A stretch of 64,000 nt of DNA from Homoserinibacter sp. YIM 151385 (GTDB taxonomy: Bacteria > Actinomycetota > Actinomycetes > Actinomycetales > Microbacteriaceae). The stretch is from assembly GCF_027912415.1 (NCBI RefSeq), contig NZ_CP115175.1, forward strand, positions 186,001 through 250,000. The letters run 5' to 3'. This document shows positions 23,697 through 32,153 of the stretch, in pieces (positions within the stretch are counted from its first letter, which is position 1; every line of letters begins with the position of its first letter). The notes under the pieces were generated by a model. That model searched no databases. It saw only the letters and a program-made list of their open reading frames with translations, and was not told the DNA's origin. A program made the position numbers and the translations under genes.

Positions 23697-23894
23697 TCAG
23701 TCCTTCTTGAGCCGCTTCTTCGCGGCGCGTTCGCTGAGGACCGAGACGTAGTCGCGCACGGGCTGCTTCGCGAGCGCGTCGACCTCCTCGGCGACGATGC
23801 GCTCCACCTCGGCCGAGTCCGCCTCCGGGAACTTCTTCTCGAGGTTGGCGGTGACCTGGGCGACGACCTGATCGCGGTCGAACTCTGTAGCCAT
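23697..23894 (-). CDS. Three-helix-bundle dimerisation-type small protein
   Basis: A 65-residue, wholly helical protein: VVAQVTANLEKKFPEADSAE, then VERIVAEEVDALAKQPVRDYV, then VLSERAAKKRLKK. This pattern resembles small actinobacterial proteins described as a three-helix bundle dimerisation domain. The ATG at 23894 is preferred over longer extensions that enter the cpaF promoter. Role unknown. Confidence 0.7.
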   Translation of the reverse strand: MATEFDRDQVVAQVTANLEKKFPEADSAEVERIVAEEVDALAKQPVRDYVSVLSERAAKKRLKKD

Positions 23895-23927
23895 GTCCGC
23901 ATCATGACAGGTGTCGGTGAACACGAG

Positions 23928-23971
23928 CCTGTGGACAATCTGCACGGCAGGTTGCGCGCTCGCGGCATCCT
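23928..23971 (+). promoter_or_regulatory. Promoter of the first Tad block
   Basis: CCTGTGGACA (23928-23937) is followed after 28 bases by CATCCT (23966-23971), then the cpaF GTG 6 bases on. The same decamer with the same 28 and 6 spacings precedes the second Tad block at 30204-30247, pointing to joint control. Confidence 0.5.
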
Positions 23972-23977
23972 CGTGCC

Positions 23978-25213
23978 GTGACCACCGCACTCCTCCACAT
24001 CACCGAGCAGGTCCGGAGCCGCATCCGGCGCGAGGGCGTGGATCTGGGGGCGGATGCGGATCGCGCGGCCCGCCTCGTGCGGGAGGAGCTGCGCCGCTAC
24101 AGCGAGCGCGCCCTCGGCGGCACCCTGCCGCTCATCGCCGACGAGCGGGCCGTCGAGCGGCAGGCGGTCGCCGCGCTCACCGGCTACGGGCCGCTGCAGG
24201 CGGTCCTCGACGACCCGGAGGTCGAGGAGCTCTGGATCAACGCGCCCGACCGCATCTTCGCGGCCCGCGCCGGCCGCTCGGAGCGGCTCGCCATCGAGCT
24301 CTCGCCCGGCCAGGTGCGCGAGCTCGCGGAGCGGATGCTCCACACGACCGGCCGACGCGTCGATCTCAGCTCGCCCTTCGTCGACGCCTCGCTGCCGGAC
24401 GGATCCCGCCTCCACGTCGTGATCCCCGACATCACGCGCGAGCACTGGACCCTCAACATCCGCAAGTTCCACCGCTCGATCCGCTCGCTCGCGCGTCTCG
24501 TCGAGCTCGGCTCGGTGAGCCCCGTCGCGGCCGAGTTCCTCCGGATGTGCGTGCTGAGCGGGCAGAGCATCCTCGTGAGCGGCGCGACCCAGAGCGGCAA
24601 GACGACGCTCCTCGGGGCGCTGCTCGCCGAATCCCCGGAATCGGACCGCATCGTCACGGTCGAGGAGACCTTCGAGCTCGACCTCCCCGCGGCGGACGTC
24701 GCGGCGATGCAGTGCCGGCAGCCGAGCCTCGAGGGCACCGGGGAGGTCACGCTGCGGCGGCTCATCAAGGAGGCGCTGCGGATGCGGCCCGATCGGCTGG
24801 TCGTCGGGGAGGTGCGGGAGGCGGAGGCGCTCGACCTCCTCATCGCGCTCAACAGCGGCCTGCCCGGCATGTGCTCGATCCACGCGAACAGCGCGCGCGA
24901 CGCCCTCGTGAAGCTCTCGACGCTGCCGCTGCTCGCCGGGCGCAACATCGACGCCGCCTTCGTCGTGCCGACGGTCGCCTCCACCATCGATCTCGTCGTG
25001 CACTGCGAGCTGGAGCCGGACGGGCGGCGGCGCGTCGTCGAGATCGCCGCGCCGACCGGGGCGTCGGGGGAGGGCGTGGTCGAGGCGGCCATGCTCTTCG
25101 CGCGGCGCGACGGCGTGCTGCTGCCGACGGGCGAGGCCCCGCCCCGTCTCTCCCGCTTCCGCCGGGCCGGGCTCGATCCGATGCCGCTCACCTCGGGCGG
25201 CGCCGCGTGGTGA
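23978..25213 (+). CDS. cpaF: Tad secretion/pilus ATPase, CpaF/TadA family
   Basis: A 411-residue secretion ATPase that powers assembly of Flp/Tad pili at the inner face of the membrane. An N-terminal helical domain is followed by the core: Walker A GATQSGKTTLL (~202-212), the Asp box VTVEETFELDL, Walker B MRPDRLVVGEVRE, and the His box GLPGMCSIHANSARDAL. The length is usual. The 3' end overlaps the tadB start by up to 7 bases, so the genes are coupled. No CpaE-like localisation ATPase precedes it. Confidence 0.93.
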   Translation: MTTALLHITEQVRSRIRREGVDLGADADRAARLVREELRRYSERALGGTLPLIADERAVERQAVAALTGYGPLQAVLDDPEVEELWINAPDRIFAARAGRSERLAIELSPGQVRELAERMLHTTGRRVDLSSPFVDASLPDGSRLHVVIPDITREHWTLNIRKFHRSIRSLARLVELGSVSPVAAEFLRMCVLSGQSILVSGATQSGKTTLLGALLAESPESDRIVTVEETFELDLPAADVAAMQCRQPSLEGTGEVTLRRLIKEALRMRPDRLVVGEVREAEALDLLIALNSGLPGMCSIHANSARDALVKLSTLPLLAGRNIDAAFVVPTVASTIDLVVHCELEPDGRRRVVEIAAPTGASGEGVVEAAMLFARRDGVLLPTGEAPPRLSRFRRAGLDPMPLTSGGAAW

Positions 25214-26071
25214 GCGCCGGGCTCGGCCTCGTGCTCGGCGTCGGGGTGCTGCTCTGCGCGAGCCCGCTGCTCTGGCCGGGCGACTCCGGCGCCTCCCGCC
25301 TCCTCTCGCGGCTGGAGCGGGGGATGCGGGACCGCCTCGCGCAGGCCGGCCTCGCCCGGGTGCGGCTCGGGGTGCTCGCGATCGTCTGCCTGCTCGCCGG
25401 TGCCAGCGCGGCGGTGCTCGCCGCCGCGCTGCTCCCGATCGGCATGCTCGCGCTGCTCGCGGGCGCCGGTGCCGCCTTCCTCCCCATCGCGGCCATCTCG
25501 TGGCGGGCGGCGGCGCGGCGCCGGGCTGCGAGCCTCGTCTGGCCGGATGTCGTCGACCACCTCGTCTCGGCGCTGCGATCGGGGATGACGCTGTCGGAGG
25601 CGCTCGCCGCGCTCGGCGACACCGGCCCCGCGGTCGCGCGCGAGCCCTTCCGGGAGTTCGCCCGCGAGGTGCAGCGAACCGGCGATATCGGCCTCGCCTT
25701 CGACGGGGTGAAGGCGCGGCTCGCGGATCCGGTCGCCGACCGCATCGTCGAGGCCCTCCGGATGGCTCGGGAGGTGGGCGGTGCGGAGCTGACCGGCGTG
25801 CTCCGGGCGCTCGCCGCATCCCTCCGCGAGGAGGCGGCGCTCCGCGCCGAGGTCGAGGCGCGCCAGTCGTGGGTCCGCAACGCCGCGCGGCTCGGGGTCG
25901 CGGCCCCGTGGGTCGTGCTGCTGCTCCTCGCGAGCCGGCCGGAGGCGGCGCGCCTACGAGTCGCCCGCCGGGACCGCGCTGCTCGCGATCGGACTCGTCG
26001 TCTCGGTCGTCGCGTACCGCCTCATGATCGCGCTCGGCCGTCTCCCCGCGGAACGGCGGTGGTTCGCGTGA
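25207..26071 (+). pseudogene. tadB: TadB-like pilus assembly protein with an apparent 1-base frameshift
   Basis: The T2SF-type membrane platform protein is intact from GTG 25207 to about base 25950 (ending LLLLASRPEAA), with the T2SF motif LVSALRSGMTLSEALAAL. After that, the expected C-terminus (AYESPAGTALLAIG to PAERRWFA, stop at 26069-26071) is found in the next frame. This requires one extra base in the run around 25948-25952 (GGCGGCGCGCC). The overlap of that stop with the tadC GTG (GTGA) supports it as the ancestral end. In the present frame there is no stop, so the ORF runs through into tadC. This could be a real mutation or a sequence error. Confidence 0.75.
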
Positions 26072-27012
26072 GCGCCGCGATCGCGGCCGGCGTCCCGCTC
26101 GGCGCGCTGCTCGGGCTGGGCCTGTGGTCGCTGCTCTCGCTCGTGCCGCGGCTGAGCCGCCCGAGGCTCGTCGACCGGGTGGCGCCGCAGGTCGCCGACC
26201 TCTCCGCGGAGGCGCGCGAGCTCGTGCAGCGCCTTCCCGCCGACCCGACGCCGCTGCTCGGGGCCGTCCTCGCGCCGCTGCTCCGCCTCGGGCGCGTGCT
26301 CCTCGACCGGCTCCTCGGCGGGCGGGAGGGGATCGAGCGGCGGCTCCGCCAGGCGGGCGCCGAATCCGGCGCGGAGCGGCTGCGATCCCGCCAGCTCCTC
26401 TCCGGTGCCGCGGGTGCGGCGGCGGGCACGCTGCTGGGCGCCGTCGCGCTCCGCTCCGGCGCGGCGGGCGGCTCGCCGCTCCTCGCGCTCGGGGCGATGC
26501 TCGTGGGCGCGGGGATCGGGGTCATGATCCCCGAGCAGCTGCTGGCACGCCGCGCGAGGCAGCGTCTCCACCGGATCGGCGCCGAGTTCCCGACCGTCCT
26601 CGAGCTGCTGACGCTCGCGCTCGCGGCCGGTGAGAGCCTCTCCGATGCGGTCCGTCGCGTCGCCCGCACCGGCAGCGGCGAGCTCGCGCTGGAGCTCCGC
26701 CGGGTCGTCGCCGACGCGAACGCGGGGCTGCCGCTCGCGACCGCGCTGGAGCAGATGTCGGACGCGATCCGTCTGCCGGAGCTGCAGCGCCTCGTCGACC
26801 AGCTCCTCATCGCGCTCGAGCGCGGCACCCCGCTCGTCGAGGTCCTCCGCGCCCAGGCCCAGGACTCCCGCGACGACGCGAAGCGCCGCCTCCTCGAGGC
26901 GGCGGGCCGCAAGGAGGTCGTCATGCTCGTGCCGCTCGTGTTCCTCATCCTGCCGGTGACGGTCGCCTTCGCGATCTTCCCCGGGATCCTCGTGCTGGAG
27001 CTGGGGTTCTGA
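26068..27012 (+). CDS. tadC: TadC-like pilus assembly protein (T2SF domain)
   Basis: A 314-residue membrane protein that pairs with TadB as the pilus assembly platform. It has N-terminal helices, a cytoplasmic stretch (ERRLRQAGAESGAERLRSRQ), then a T2SF domain (EFPTVLELLTLALAAGESLSDAVRRVA and LPELQRLVDQLLIALERGTPL regions) and C-terminal helices (VMLVPLVFLILPVTVAFAIFPGI). The GTG at 26068 overlaps the expected tadB stop. It is in the same frame as the upstream part of tadB, so a TadB-TadC fusion could be made from the sequence as given. Confidence 0.88.
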   Translation: MSAAIAAGVPLGALLGLGLWSLLSLVPRLSRPRLVDRVAPQVADLSAEARELVQRLPADPTPLLGAVLAPLLRLGRVLLDRLLGGREGIERRLRQAGAESGAERLRSRQLLSGAAGAAAGTLLGAVALRSGAAGGSPLLALGAMLVGAGIGVMIPEQLLARRARQRLHRIGAEFPTVLELLTLALAAGESLSDAVRRVARTGSGELALELRRVVADANAGLPLATALEQMSDAIRLPELQRLVDQLLIALERGTPLVEVLRAQAQDSRDDAKRRLLEAAGRKEVVMLVPLVFLILPVTVAFAIFPGILVLELGF

Positions 27013-27094
27013 TGCACCGCGAGCCCACGCGGTCGAGGTCGCCGCGGTGGAGTCGACCTCCCATCGGGTTCGCCTCGGATGCCATGCTGACCCG

Positions 27095-27439
27095 ATGAAC
27101 GCGTCCCAGCGACCTCTGCTCGCGTCCGCCGGCATGGCGGCCCTCGGCCTGCTGGTCATCGCATCCTTCGTCGTGGTGATCGTGCTGGTCAGCAGTTTCG
27201 ACGGCGGTCCCGCCAGACCCATCGCGGCGGTCCTCGGCGCGCTGTGCGGGGTGCCGGCGCTCGCGGTCGCCGCGCTCGGGCTCTTCGGCCGACGCACGCA
27301 CACGTCGGGCCAGTCGGTCGACGACCCGGCTTCGCGATGGCGGTGGCTCGCCGTCGGCGTCGCCATCGGCGCCCTCGTCGCGAGCGGCGCATGGTTCGTG
27401 ATCATCTCGGATTCGCACACCGTCATCTCGGTGTCCTGA
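27095..27439 (+). CDS. Small membrane protein between the Tad blocks
   Basis: A 114-residue protein with three hydrophobic segments (about 9-33, 38-57 and 82-103). No motif is recognised. The ATG at 27095 lies 82 bases after tadC, so it may still be co-transcribed. It is the first of four genes that separate the two Tad blocks. Confidence 0.55.
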   Translation: MNASQRPLLASAGMAALGLLVIASFVVVIVLVSSFDGGPARPIAAVLGALCGVPALAVAALGLFGRRTHTSGQSVDDPASRWRWLAVGVAIGALVASGAWFVIISDSHTVISVS

Positions 27440-27566
27440 CCGCGGTGCCGCCGGGCCCCGAACCTCCGCACCCCCTGAACACGGGCGAGCATCCCTCGTC
27501 ACCGCGACGTACGATGCTCCCGATGTGCGCGCGGCGGGGGGGGCCGCGCGGGATCGGGGGGATCTC

Positions 27567-29072
27567 ATGCGGAACATCCGTCGAATCGGCGCCATCTCGG
27601 TGGCGGCCGCCGTCGCCATCGTCGGAGCGGTCGCCGCGCCGGCCTCGGCGCAGGGCGGGGCGAGCGGAGCCGTCTCGGCCCGCATGATCGGCGCGAGCGC
27701 CTCGGCCGCCGCATCCGACCCCGGCTTCCTCGAGCTCGTCTGGGAGCGCGAGCTCACGCGCCACAAGATCATCACCGGCTCGCCGGGGGTCGCGACCCTC
27801 GACAGCCGCGGGCCCTCGGTCATCGTGGGCACCGAGGACGGGGTCGCGATCGCGTATCACGTCGCCGACGGCAGCACGGTGCCGGGGTGGCCGTACCGCA
27901 CCGGCGGCACCGGCATCACCTCGACGCCGTCGACCTGGGGCTCCGGGTCGAAGGCGCGGGTCTTCTTCGGCGTCGGCCACGCCGCGGCGCCCAGCAAGGG
28001 CGGCTACCTCGCCCTGTCGGCGAAGGGCGGCAAGGCCTGGTACCGCCAGGTCTCGCTCCTGCCGAACGGCGCCGGCGGCCGCCGCGGCGTCATGTCGTCG
28101 CTCGCGGTCGGCAACCTCTACAGCGGCGCCGACGTCGTGGGCGGCTCGATGGGGCAGATGCAGCTCGCCATGGGCGTGCGCACGGGCAAGACCATCCCCG
28201 GCTTCCCCTGGCTCCAGGCCGACACCAACTTCTCGACCCCCGCGGTGGCCCGCATCTTCTCGTCGAAGCGCGACTACATCATCGAGGGCGGCGACTCGAC
28301 GGCCGGCCGGGCCTACGCCCAGACCTACCGCAACGGCGGGCACATCCGGATCCTGCGTCCGACCGGGCACAAGGGCAAGAAGAACCCCAACGAGGGCCTC
28401 ATCTGCCAGCTGAACACCGACCAGGTCGTGCAGTCCTCGCCGGCGGTGGGCCGCTTCCTCGCGAACGAGGGGATGGGCGTCGTCGTCGGGACGGGCACGT
28501 ACTACAAGCGCGCGTCGACGACGAACCGCATCATCGCCATGGACACGAAGTGCCGGAAGCGGTGGACCGCGAAGCTCGACGCCGACACCCGCACGAGCCC
28601 GGCGCTCGCCGATGTGCAGGGTGACGGCCGGCTCGATGTCGTCGTCACGAGCAGCCGGAGCACGGTGTCGGCGCTCAACGGCGCCAACGGCCACACCATC
28701 TGGAAGCGCAAGCTCGACGCCGGCACGCTCGGCAGCGTCAGCACCTTCCAGGCGCCCGGCGCCTCGTTCCAGTACGTGCTCTCCGCCAACAAGTCGGGCC
28801 TGACCGTCCTCGACGGGCGCGACGGCTCGATCGTGACGCGCATCGGCGGGATCTCGCTCATGAACACCGCGACCGTGACGGCAGACCCGGACGGCTCGAT
28901 CGGGATCACGGTGGCCGGCACGAAGACGGTGAAGGGCAAGGTGAACGGCTACGTGAAGCACTACCGCGTCGTCGGGAGCTCCGGTGTCGAGACCGTGCAG
29001 ACCCCGGGCGCGTGGCCGATGTTCCACCACGACCCGCAGCTGACCGGCTTCTCCGAGCAGCGCCTGCCGTGA
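27567..29072 (+). CDS. Secreted beta-propeller-type (FG-GAP/PQQ-like repeat) protein
   Basis: A 501-residue exported protein. The signal peptide (MRNIRRIGAISVAAAVAIVG, cut after ASA) is followed by repeating beta-strands typical of propellers: GSPGVATLDSRGPSVIVGT, SSPAVGRFLANEGMGVVVG, and SPALADVQGDGRLDVVVTSS with VSALNGANGHTIWKRKL (PQQ-like). The DVQGDGRLDV stretch is an FG-GAP-like metal loop. A -10-like TACGAT (27510-27515) and GGGGGGATC before the ATG suggest its own promoter. It is probably surface-bound or secreted; its link to the pilus is only positional. Confidence 0.82.
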   Translation: MRNIRRIGAISVAAAVAIVGAVAAPASAQGGASGAVSARMIGASASAAASDPGFLELVWERELTRHKIITGSPGVATLDSRGPSVIVGTEDGVAIAYHVADGSTVPGWPYRTGGTGITSTPSTWGSGSKARVFFGVGHAAAPSKGGYLALSAKGGKAWYRQVSLLPNGAGGRRGVMSSLAVGNLYSGADVVGGSMGQMQLAMGVRTGKTIPGFPWLQADTNFSTPAVARIFSSKRDYIIEGGDSTAGRAYAQTYRNGGHIRILRPTGHKGKKNPNEGLICQLNTDQVVQSSPAVGRFLANEGMGVVVGTGTYYKRASTTNRIIAMDTKCRKRWTAKLDADTRTSPALADVQGDGRLDVVVTSSRSTVSALNGANGHTIWKRKLDAGTLGSVSTFQAPGASFQYVLSANKSGLTVLDGRDGSIVTRIGGISLMNTATVTADPDGSIGITVAGTKTVKGKVNGYVKHYRVVGSSGVETVQTPGAWPMFHHDPQLTGFSEQRLP

Positions 29073-29146
29073 GGGCCTGGTCCTGACAGCGCGGTCCTGA
29101 CAGCCCGGCCCTGACGTGAGCGCCCGCCGCGGCGTAGCGTTCGGGC

Positions 29147-29737
29147 ATGGAGGCGCGCGAGGCGGCAGAGCTGCTCGGGGTCGGGCTCGATGCCGGACGA
29201 CCCGAGATCGACCGCGCCTTCCAGCGGCTTGCGCGGGAGGCGCATCCCGATCGGCATCCCGACGATGCCCCCGAGGCGCTCGCCGCGGCGAATGCCGGGT
29301 TCGCGCGGCTGATCGAGGCCCGGGATGCCATGCACCGGCAGGCCCTGCTCCGCGAGCGATGGGAGGCGGGCGGCGGCGGGCGACCGCCCACGACGGCGGA
29401 CGCGAGCGCCCGTGCGCGCAACGCCCTCCCGCCACCGCGCCCCGCGGTCCTCGCCCTCTGGGTCGCGCTGCTCGGTGCGGCACTCGCACTCGCGGCGTGG
29501 GGTGCCCCGCACCCGCTCGGCCCGGTCGAGCCGGTCGCCCGCACGGCCGCCGCACTGCTCGGGCTCGCGGCCTTCGCCGTCACGGGGCGGAGCGGATGGA
29601 TGTGGCTGGGGCTCGCCGGGGTCCTCGCGACCGCGCTCATGGCGGCCCTGTTCACGACCATCGCGGCGCTGCTCGGCACCCTCCTCGCGGTGGCGCCCAC
29701 CATCGCGCTCGTCGTCGCCGGACGGCGCCGCGCCTAG
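29147..29737 (+). CDS. J-domain membrane protein
   Basis: A 196-residue protein. Residues ~5-60 form a J domain (AAELLGVGLDAG, then HPD at 33-35), which would stimulate an Hsp70/DnaK ATPase. The C-terminal half has four hydrophobic segments that anchor it in the membrane. The normal DnaJ Gly/Phe and zinc regions are absent. It is followed by a convergent gene sharing its stop-codon CTAG. Confidence 0.8.
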   Translation: MEAREAAELLGVGLDAGRPEIDRAFQRLAREAHPDRHPDDAPEALAAANAGFARLIEARDAMHRQALLRERWEAGGGGRPPTTADASARARNALPPPRPAVLALWVALLGAALALAAWGAPHPLGPVEPVARTAAALLGLAAFAVTGRSGWMWLGLAGVLATALMAALFTTIAALLGTLLAVAPTIALVVAGRRRA

Positions 29738-30123
29738 GGCGAGAGCAGGATGGCGAGCCCGGCGAGCGTGAGACCGGACAGGTTGAGGACCACGCCCACG
29801 CGGATCGACACCACCTTCTGCTGGTAGGCCTCCCGCAGCCGGAAGCCGAGCACGGGGCAGCCGGCCCAGACGAGGAGCGCGAGCCCCGCCGCCGCGACGA
29901 CGGCGCCGAGCCAGAACACGAGCTCCCCGGCGAGGGGCAGCTCGCCCGGCCGCCAGCCGGCGGCGACGAGCGGCCCGAGCCCGATCGGCGGGGCGAGCGC
30001 CCCGGCCGCCATCCAGATCGTGCCGGTGCGCATGATGCGCTGCACCTCGGCCGCGGGCGTCTCGACGGGGTCGAGCTCCGATCGCTCCCCGGTCAGCCGC
30101 TCCGTTTCGACGGATTCGCTCAT
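29734..30123 (-). CDS. Membrane protein of unknown function
   Basis: A 129-residue protein: an acidic N-terminal tail (MSESVETERLTGERSE) followed by three or four hydrophobic segments. No family is recognised. The ATG at 30123 is chosen because further extension would run into the leader of the second Tad block. It is divergent from the Flp-like gene. Confidence 0.6.
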   Translation of the reverse strand: MSESVETERLTGERSELDPVETPAAEVQRIMRTGTIWMAAGALAPPIGLGPLVAAGWRPGELPLAGELVFWLGAVVAAAGLALLVWAGCPVLGFRLREAYQQKVVSIRVGVVLNLSGLTLAGLAILLSP

Positions 30124-30203
30124 GCCGACACTCTGCCCCCGCCTGCCGACACCTGCCGGGGAAGCGGAGCAGATCTCGGGGAACGCCAAGCCTTCGCGCG
30201 GTG

Positions 30204-30247
30204 CCTGTGGACAGATCGCGACGTGCATCCGCCGGAGCCGCCAGACT
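30204..30247 (+). promoter_or_regulatory. Promoter of the second Tad block
   Basis: CCTGTGGACA (30204-30213), 28 bases, CAGACT (30242-30247), then 6 bases to the GTG at 30254. This is the same geometry as the promoter at 23928-23971. Confidence 0.5.
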
Positions 30248-30253
30248 CGCCGG

Positions 30254-30424
30254 GTGCCAGCGCGACGACTCCTCCACCTCCTCCGATCCGAGCGGGGCGA
30301 CGTGCCCGGCTGGGTGCTCATCACCCTGATGACGGCGGGCCTCGTGATCGTCATCTGGGGTCTCGCGGGGCCGGCGCTCAGCCAGATCTTCGAGAGCGCG
30401 ATCGAGCGTGTCACCGGCATCTGA
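30254..30424 (+). CDS. Flp-pilin-like small protein of the Tad locus
   Basis: A 56-residue protein with a basic start (RRLLHLLRSERGD), a single hydrophobic helix (VLITLMTAGLVIVIWGLAG) and an amphipathic tail. Size, topology and position just before tadE match Flp-type or companion pilin-like proteins of actinobacterial tad loci. A classic G/XXXXEY processing motif is not seen, so whether it is the major pilin is open. Confidence 0.6.
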   Translation: MPARRLLHLLRSERGDVPGWVLITLMTAGLVIVIWGLAGPALSQIFESAIERVTGI

Positions 30425-30803
30425 CCCGACGGGCGAGGCCGGCTCGGCGGTCGTCGAGTTTGTCCTCGTCTCGGCGCTGCTCACGCTCCTCACCCTCGCG
30501 GTGCTGCAGCTCGCGCTCGCGCTCCACGTCCGCAACACCGTGCAGGATGCGGCCGCCGAGGGGGCGCGCGCCGGCGCCCTCGCGGATGCTCGGCCCGGCG
30601 ACGGTGCGGCGCGCGCCCGCGAGCTCGTGATCGTGGGGCTCGGTCCCGGCTACGAGCACCGCGTGGAGTCCGGGCGGATCGCGCAAGGCGGGCGGCAGGT
30701 CGAGCTGGTGCGGATCCGGGCGGCGCTCCCGCTCGCGGGGCTCCTCGGGGTGGACGGCGGGATCGAGGTGGTCGGACGTGCGCCGGTCGAGTCGCTGGAC
30801 TGA
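30408..30803 (+). CDS. TadE-like minor pilin
   Basis: A 131-residue pseudopilin. After GEAGSAVVEFVLVSALL, the TadE signature with a Glu just inside the hydrophobic helix, comes an extracellular domain starting HVRNTVQDAAAEGARAGA. GTG start; the gene overlaps the preceding one by 17 bases and the next by 26. It is part of the second Tad block. Confidence 0.85.
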   Translation: MSPASDPTGEAGSAVVEFVLVSALLTLLTLAVLQLALALHVRNTVQDAAAEGARAGALADARPGDGAARARELVIVGLGPGYEHRVESGRIAQGGRQVELVRIRAALPLAGLLGVDGGIEVVGRAPVESLD

Positions 30804-31263
30804 GCGGCTCCGAGTCGTCCTCCGGCGCTCTGCGGCGCTCGACGACGGCGCCGCCGCACTCGAATTGCTGGCGGTCGGCTTCGTGGTGCTGCTGCCGCTG
30901 ACCTACCTCGTGCTGTCGCTCGCGGCCGTCCAGAGCGCGGTGTTCGCCGCCGAGGGCGCCGCCCGGCACGCGGCTCGGCTCGTCGCGAGCGCATCCGACC
31001 ACGACGATGCCCGCGCGGATGCGGTCGCCGCCGTCGAGATCGCCCTCGCGGATGCGGGCCTCGAACCTGCCGAGGGCGCGCTCGCGATCGCCTGCCGCCC
31101 GCATCCCTCGTGCGCCGGCGAGGGATCGGTCGTCGAGGCGCGCGTCGCGGTGGAGGTGGCGCTGCCCCTCGCGCCGCCCGTGATCGGCGACGGGCTCCCG
31201 CTGCGCATCCCCGTCGAGGCCTCCGCGGTGCTGCCGGTCTCCCGCTATGGAGACGGCGGATGA
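30778..31263 (+). CDS. TadE/TadF-like pilus protein
   Basis: A 161-residue protein with a basic N-terminus, then DGAAALELLAVGFVVLLPLT (a Glu before the single helix, as in TadE/F) and an outer domain with AAEGAARHAARL. It includes two cysteines (CRPHPSC) that could form a disulfide. It overlaps its neighbours on both sides, so it belongs to the operon. Confidence 0.8.
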   Translation: MRRSSRWTERLRVVLRRSAALDDGAAALELLAVGFVVLLPLTYLVLSLAAVQSAVFAAEGAARHAARLVASASDHDDARADAVAAVEIALADAGLEPAEGALAIACRPHPSCAGEGSVVEARVAVEVALPLAPPVIGDGLPLRIPVEASAVLPVSRYGDGG

Positions 31264-31712
31264 GCGGGCGGCTTCGCCGTGCGCTCGCCGACGAGCGCGG
31301 CTCGACGATGCCGCTCATCGCGGGCTCCGCCGCCCTCGCCCTCGCGCTCATCCTCGTCGTCGCCGCCGCGACCTCGCTCGCGATCGAGCGCAAGCGGCTC
31401 GCGACGCTCGCCGACGGTGCGGCGCTGGCGGCCGCCGAGTCCTTCGATGCCGACTCGCTCCGAGTCGATGCGGAGGGGATGCCGACGGTCGCCCTCGACG
31501 CGGACCGGGTGGAGGCGGCGGCGCGCCGCCATCTCGAGCTCGCCGCGCGGGCCGGCGGCGTCGAGGCGGTGCTCGTCGAGTCCTCGACCCCGGACGGACG
31601 CAGCGCCCGCGTCGTCCTCGCGACCCGCTGGCGGCCGCCCGTCGCGCCCGCGCTCCTGCCTGAGGGCGTCGAGCTCGAGGTCGCCGCGACCGCGAGGAGC
31701 GTCCTGGGGTGA
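31260..31712 (+). CDS. TadG-like (Tad helicase/secretin-associated type) protein
   Basis: A 150-residue protein starting RRALADERGSTMPLIAGSAAL, with one N-terminal helix and the TLADGAALAAAESF segment typical of the TadE/TadG-like N-terminal domain. It is short for TadG and lacks a vWA domain. The ATG overlaps the previous stop (ATGA). It is last of the second Tad block. Confidence 0.75.
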   Translation: MSGRLRRALADERGSTMPLIAGSAALALALILVVAAATSLAIERKRLATLADGAALAAAESFDADSLRVDAEGMPTVALDADRVEAAARRHLELAARAGGVEAVLVESSTPDGRSARVVLATRWRPPVAPALLPEGVELEVAATARSVLG

Positions 31713-31799
31713 GCGGCGTCGACCGCGGCGGGAACTCTGGGAGAGTTGACCCGAGCGGCGCTCGAGACGGGGCGCACACGATGGACGGAAGAGGAGCCC

Positions 31800-32153
31800 A
31801 TGGCGACGAAGGCTGAAGCCGAGCGGACCCTCGAGGCCGCCAAGGCGGCGCTCGCACGCGGCGACCGGCTCCTCCACGTGATCCTGGAGGTGGGCGGCCT
31901 GACCGGTGCCGCCTCGAGCTGGGGCTCCTCCGGCAACGCGGTCGAGCATGACTCGAACATCGGCTGGCTGCTCGGCGAGATCGAGGCGCTCGGCTGGCGG
32001 CTCGAGCAGTCGAGCCTCGTGTTCGTCGGCACGGGCGGCACGAGCTCGCCGGGCTTCGCCTCGGAGGGGCTCGTGAGCCGCGGCGTGCTCATGGGCCAGT
32101 ACGTGTTCCGCCGGATCGCGGACGACGCGACGGACGCGGCGACGCTCGGCTGA
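31800..32153 (+). CDS. Conserved-looking protein of unknown function
   Basis: A 117-residue soluble protein: MATKAEAERTLEAAKAAL, then GWLLGEIEALGWRLEQSSLVFV and GVLMGQYVFRR. The ATG is preceded by AAGAGGAGCCC. It is not recognised. Its last 65 bases overlap the 3' end of the convergent MFS gene, an unusually long tail overlap. Confidence 0.65.
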   Translation: MATKAEAERTLEAAKAALARGDRLLHVILEVGGLTGAASSWGSSGNAVEHDSNIGWLLGEIEALGWRLEQSSLVFVGTGGTSSPGFASEGLVSRGVLMGQYVFRRIADDATDAATLG

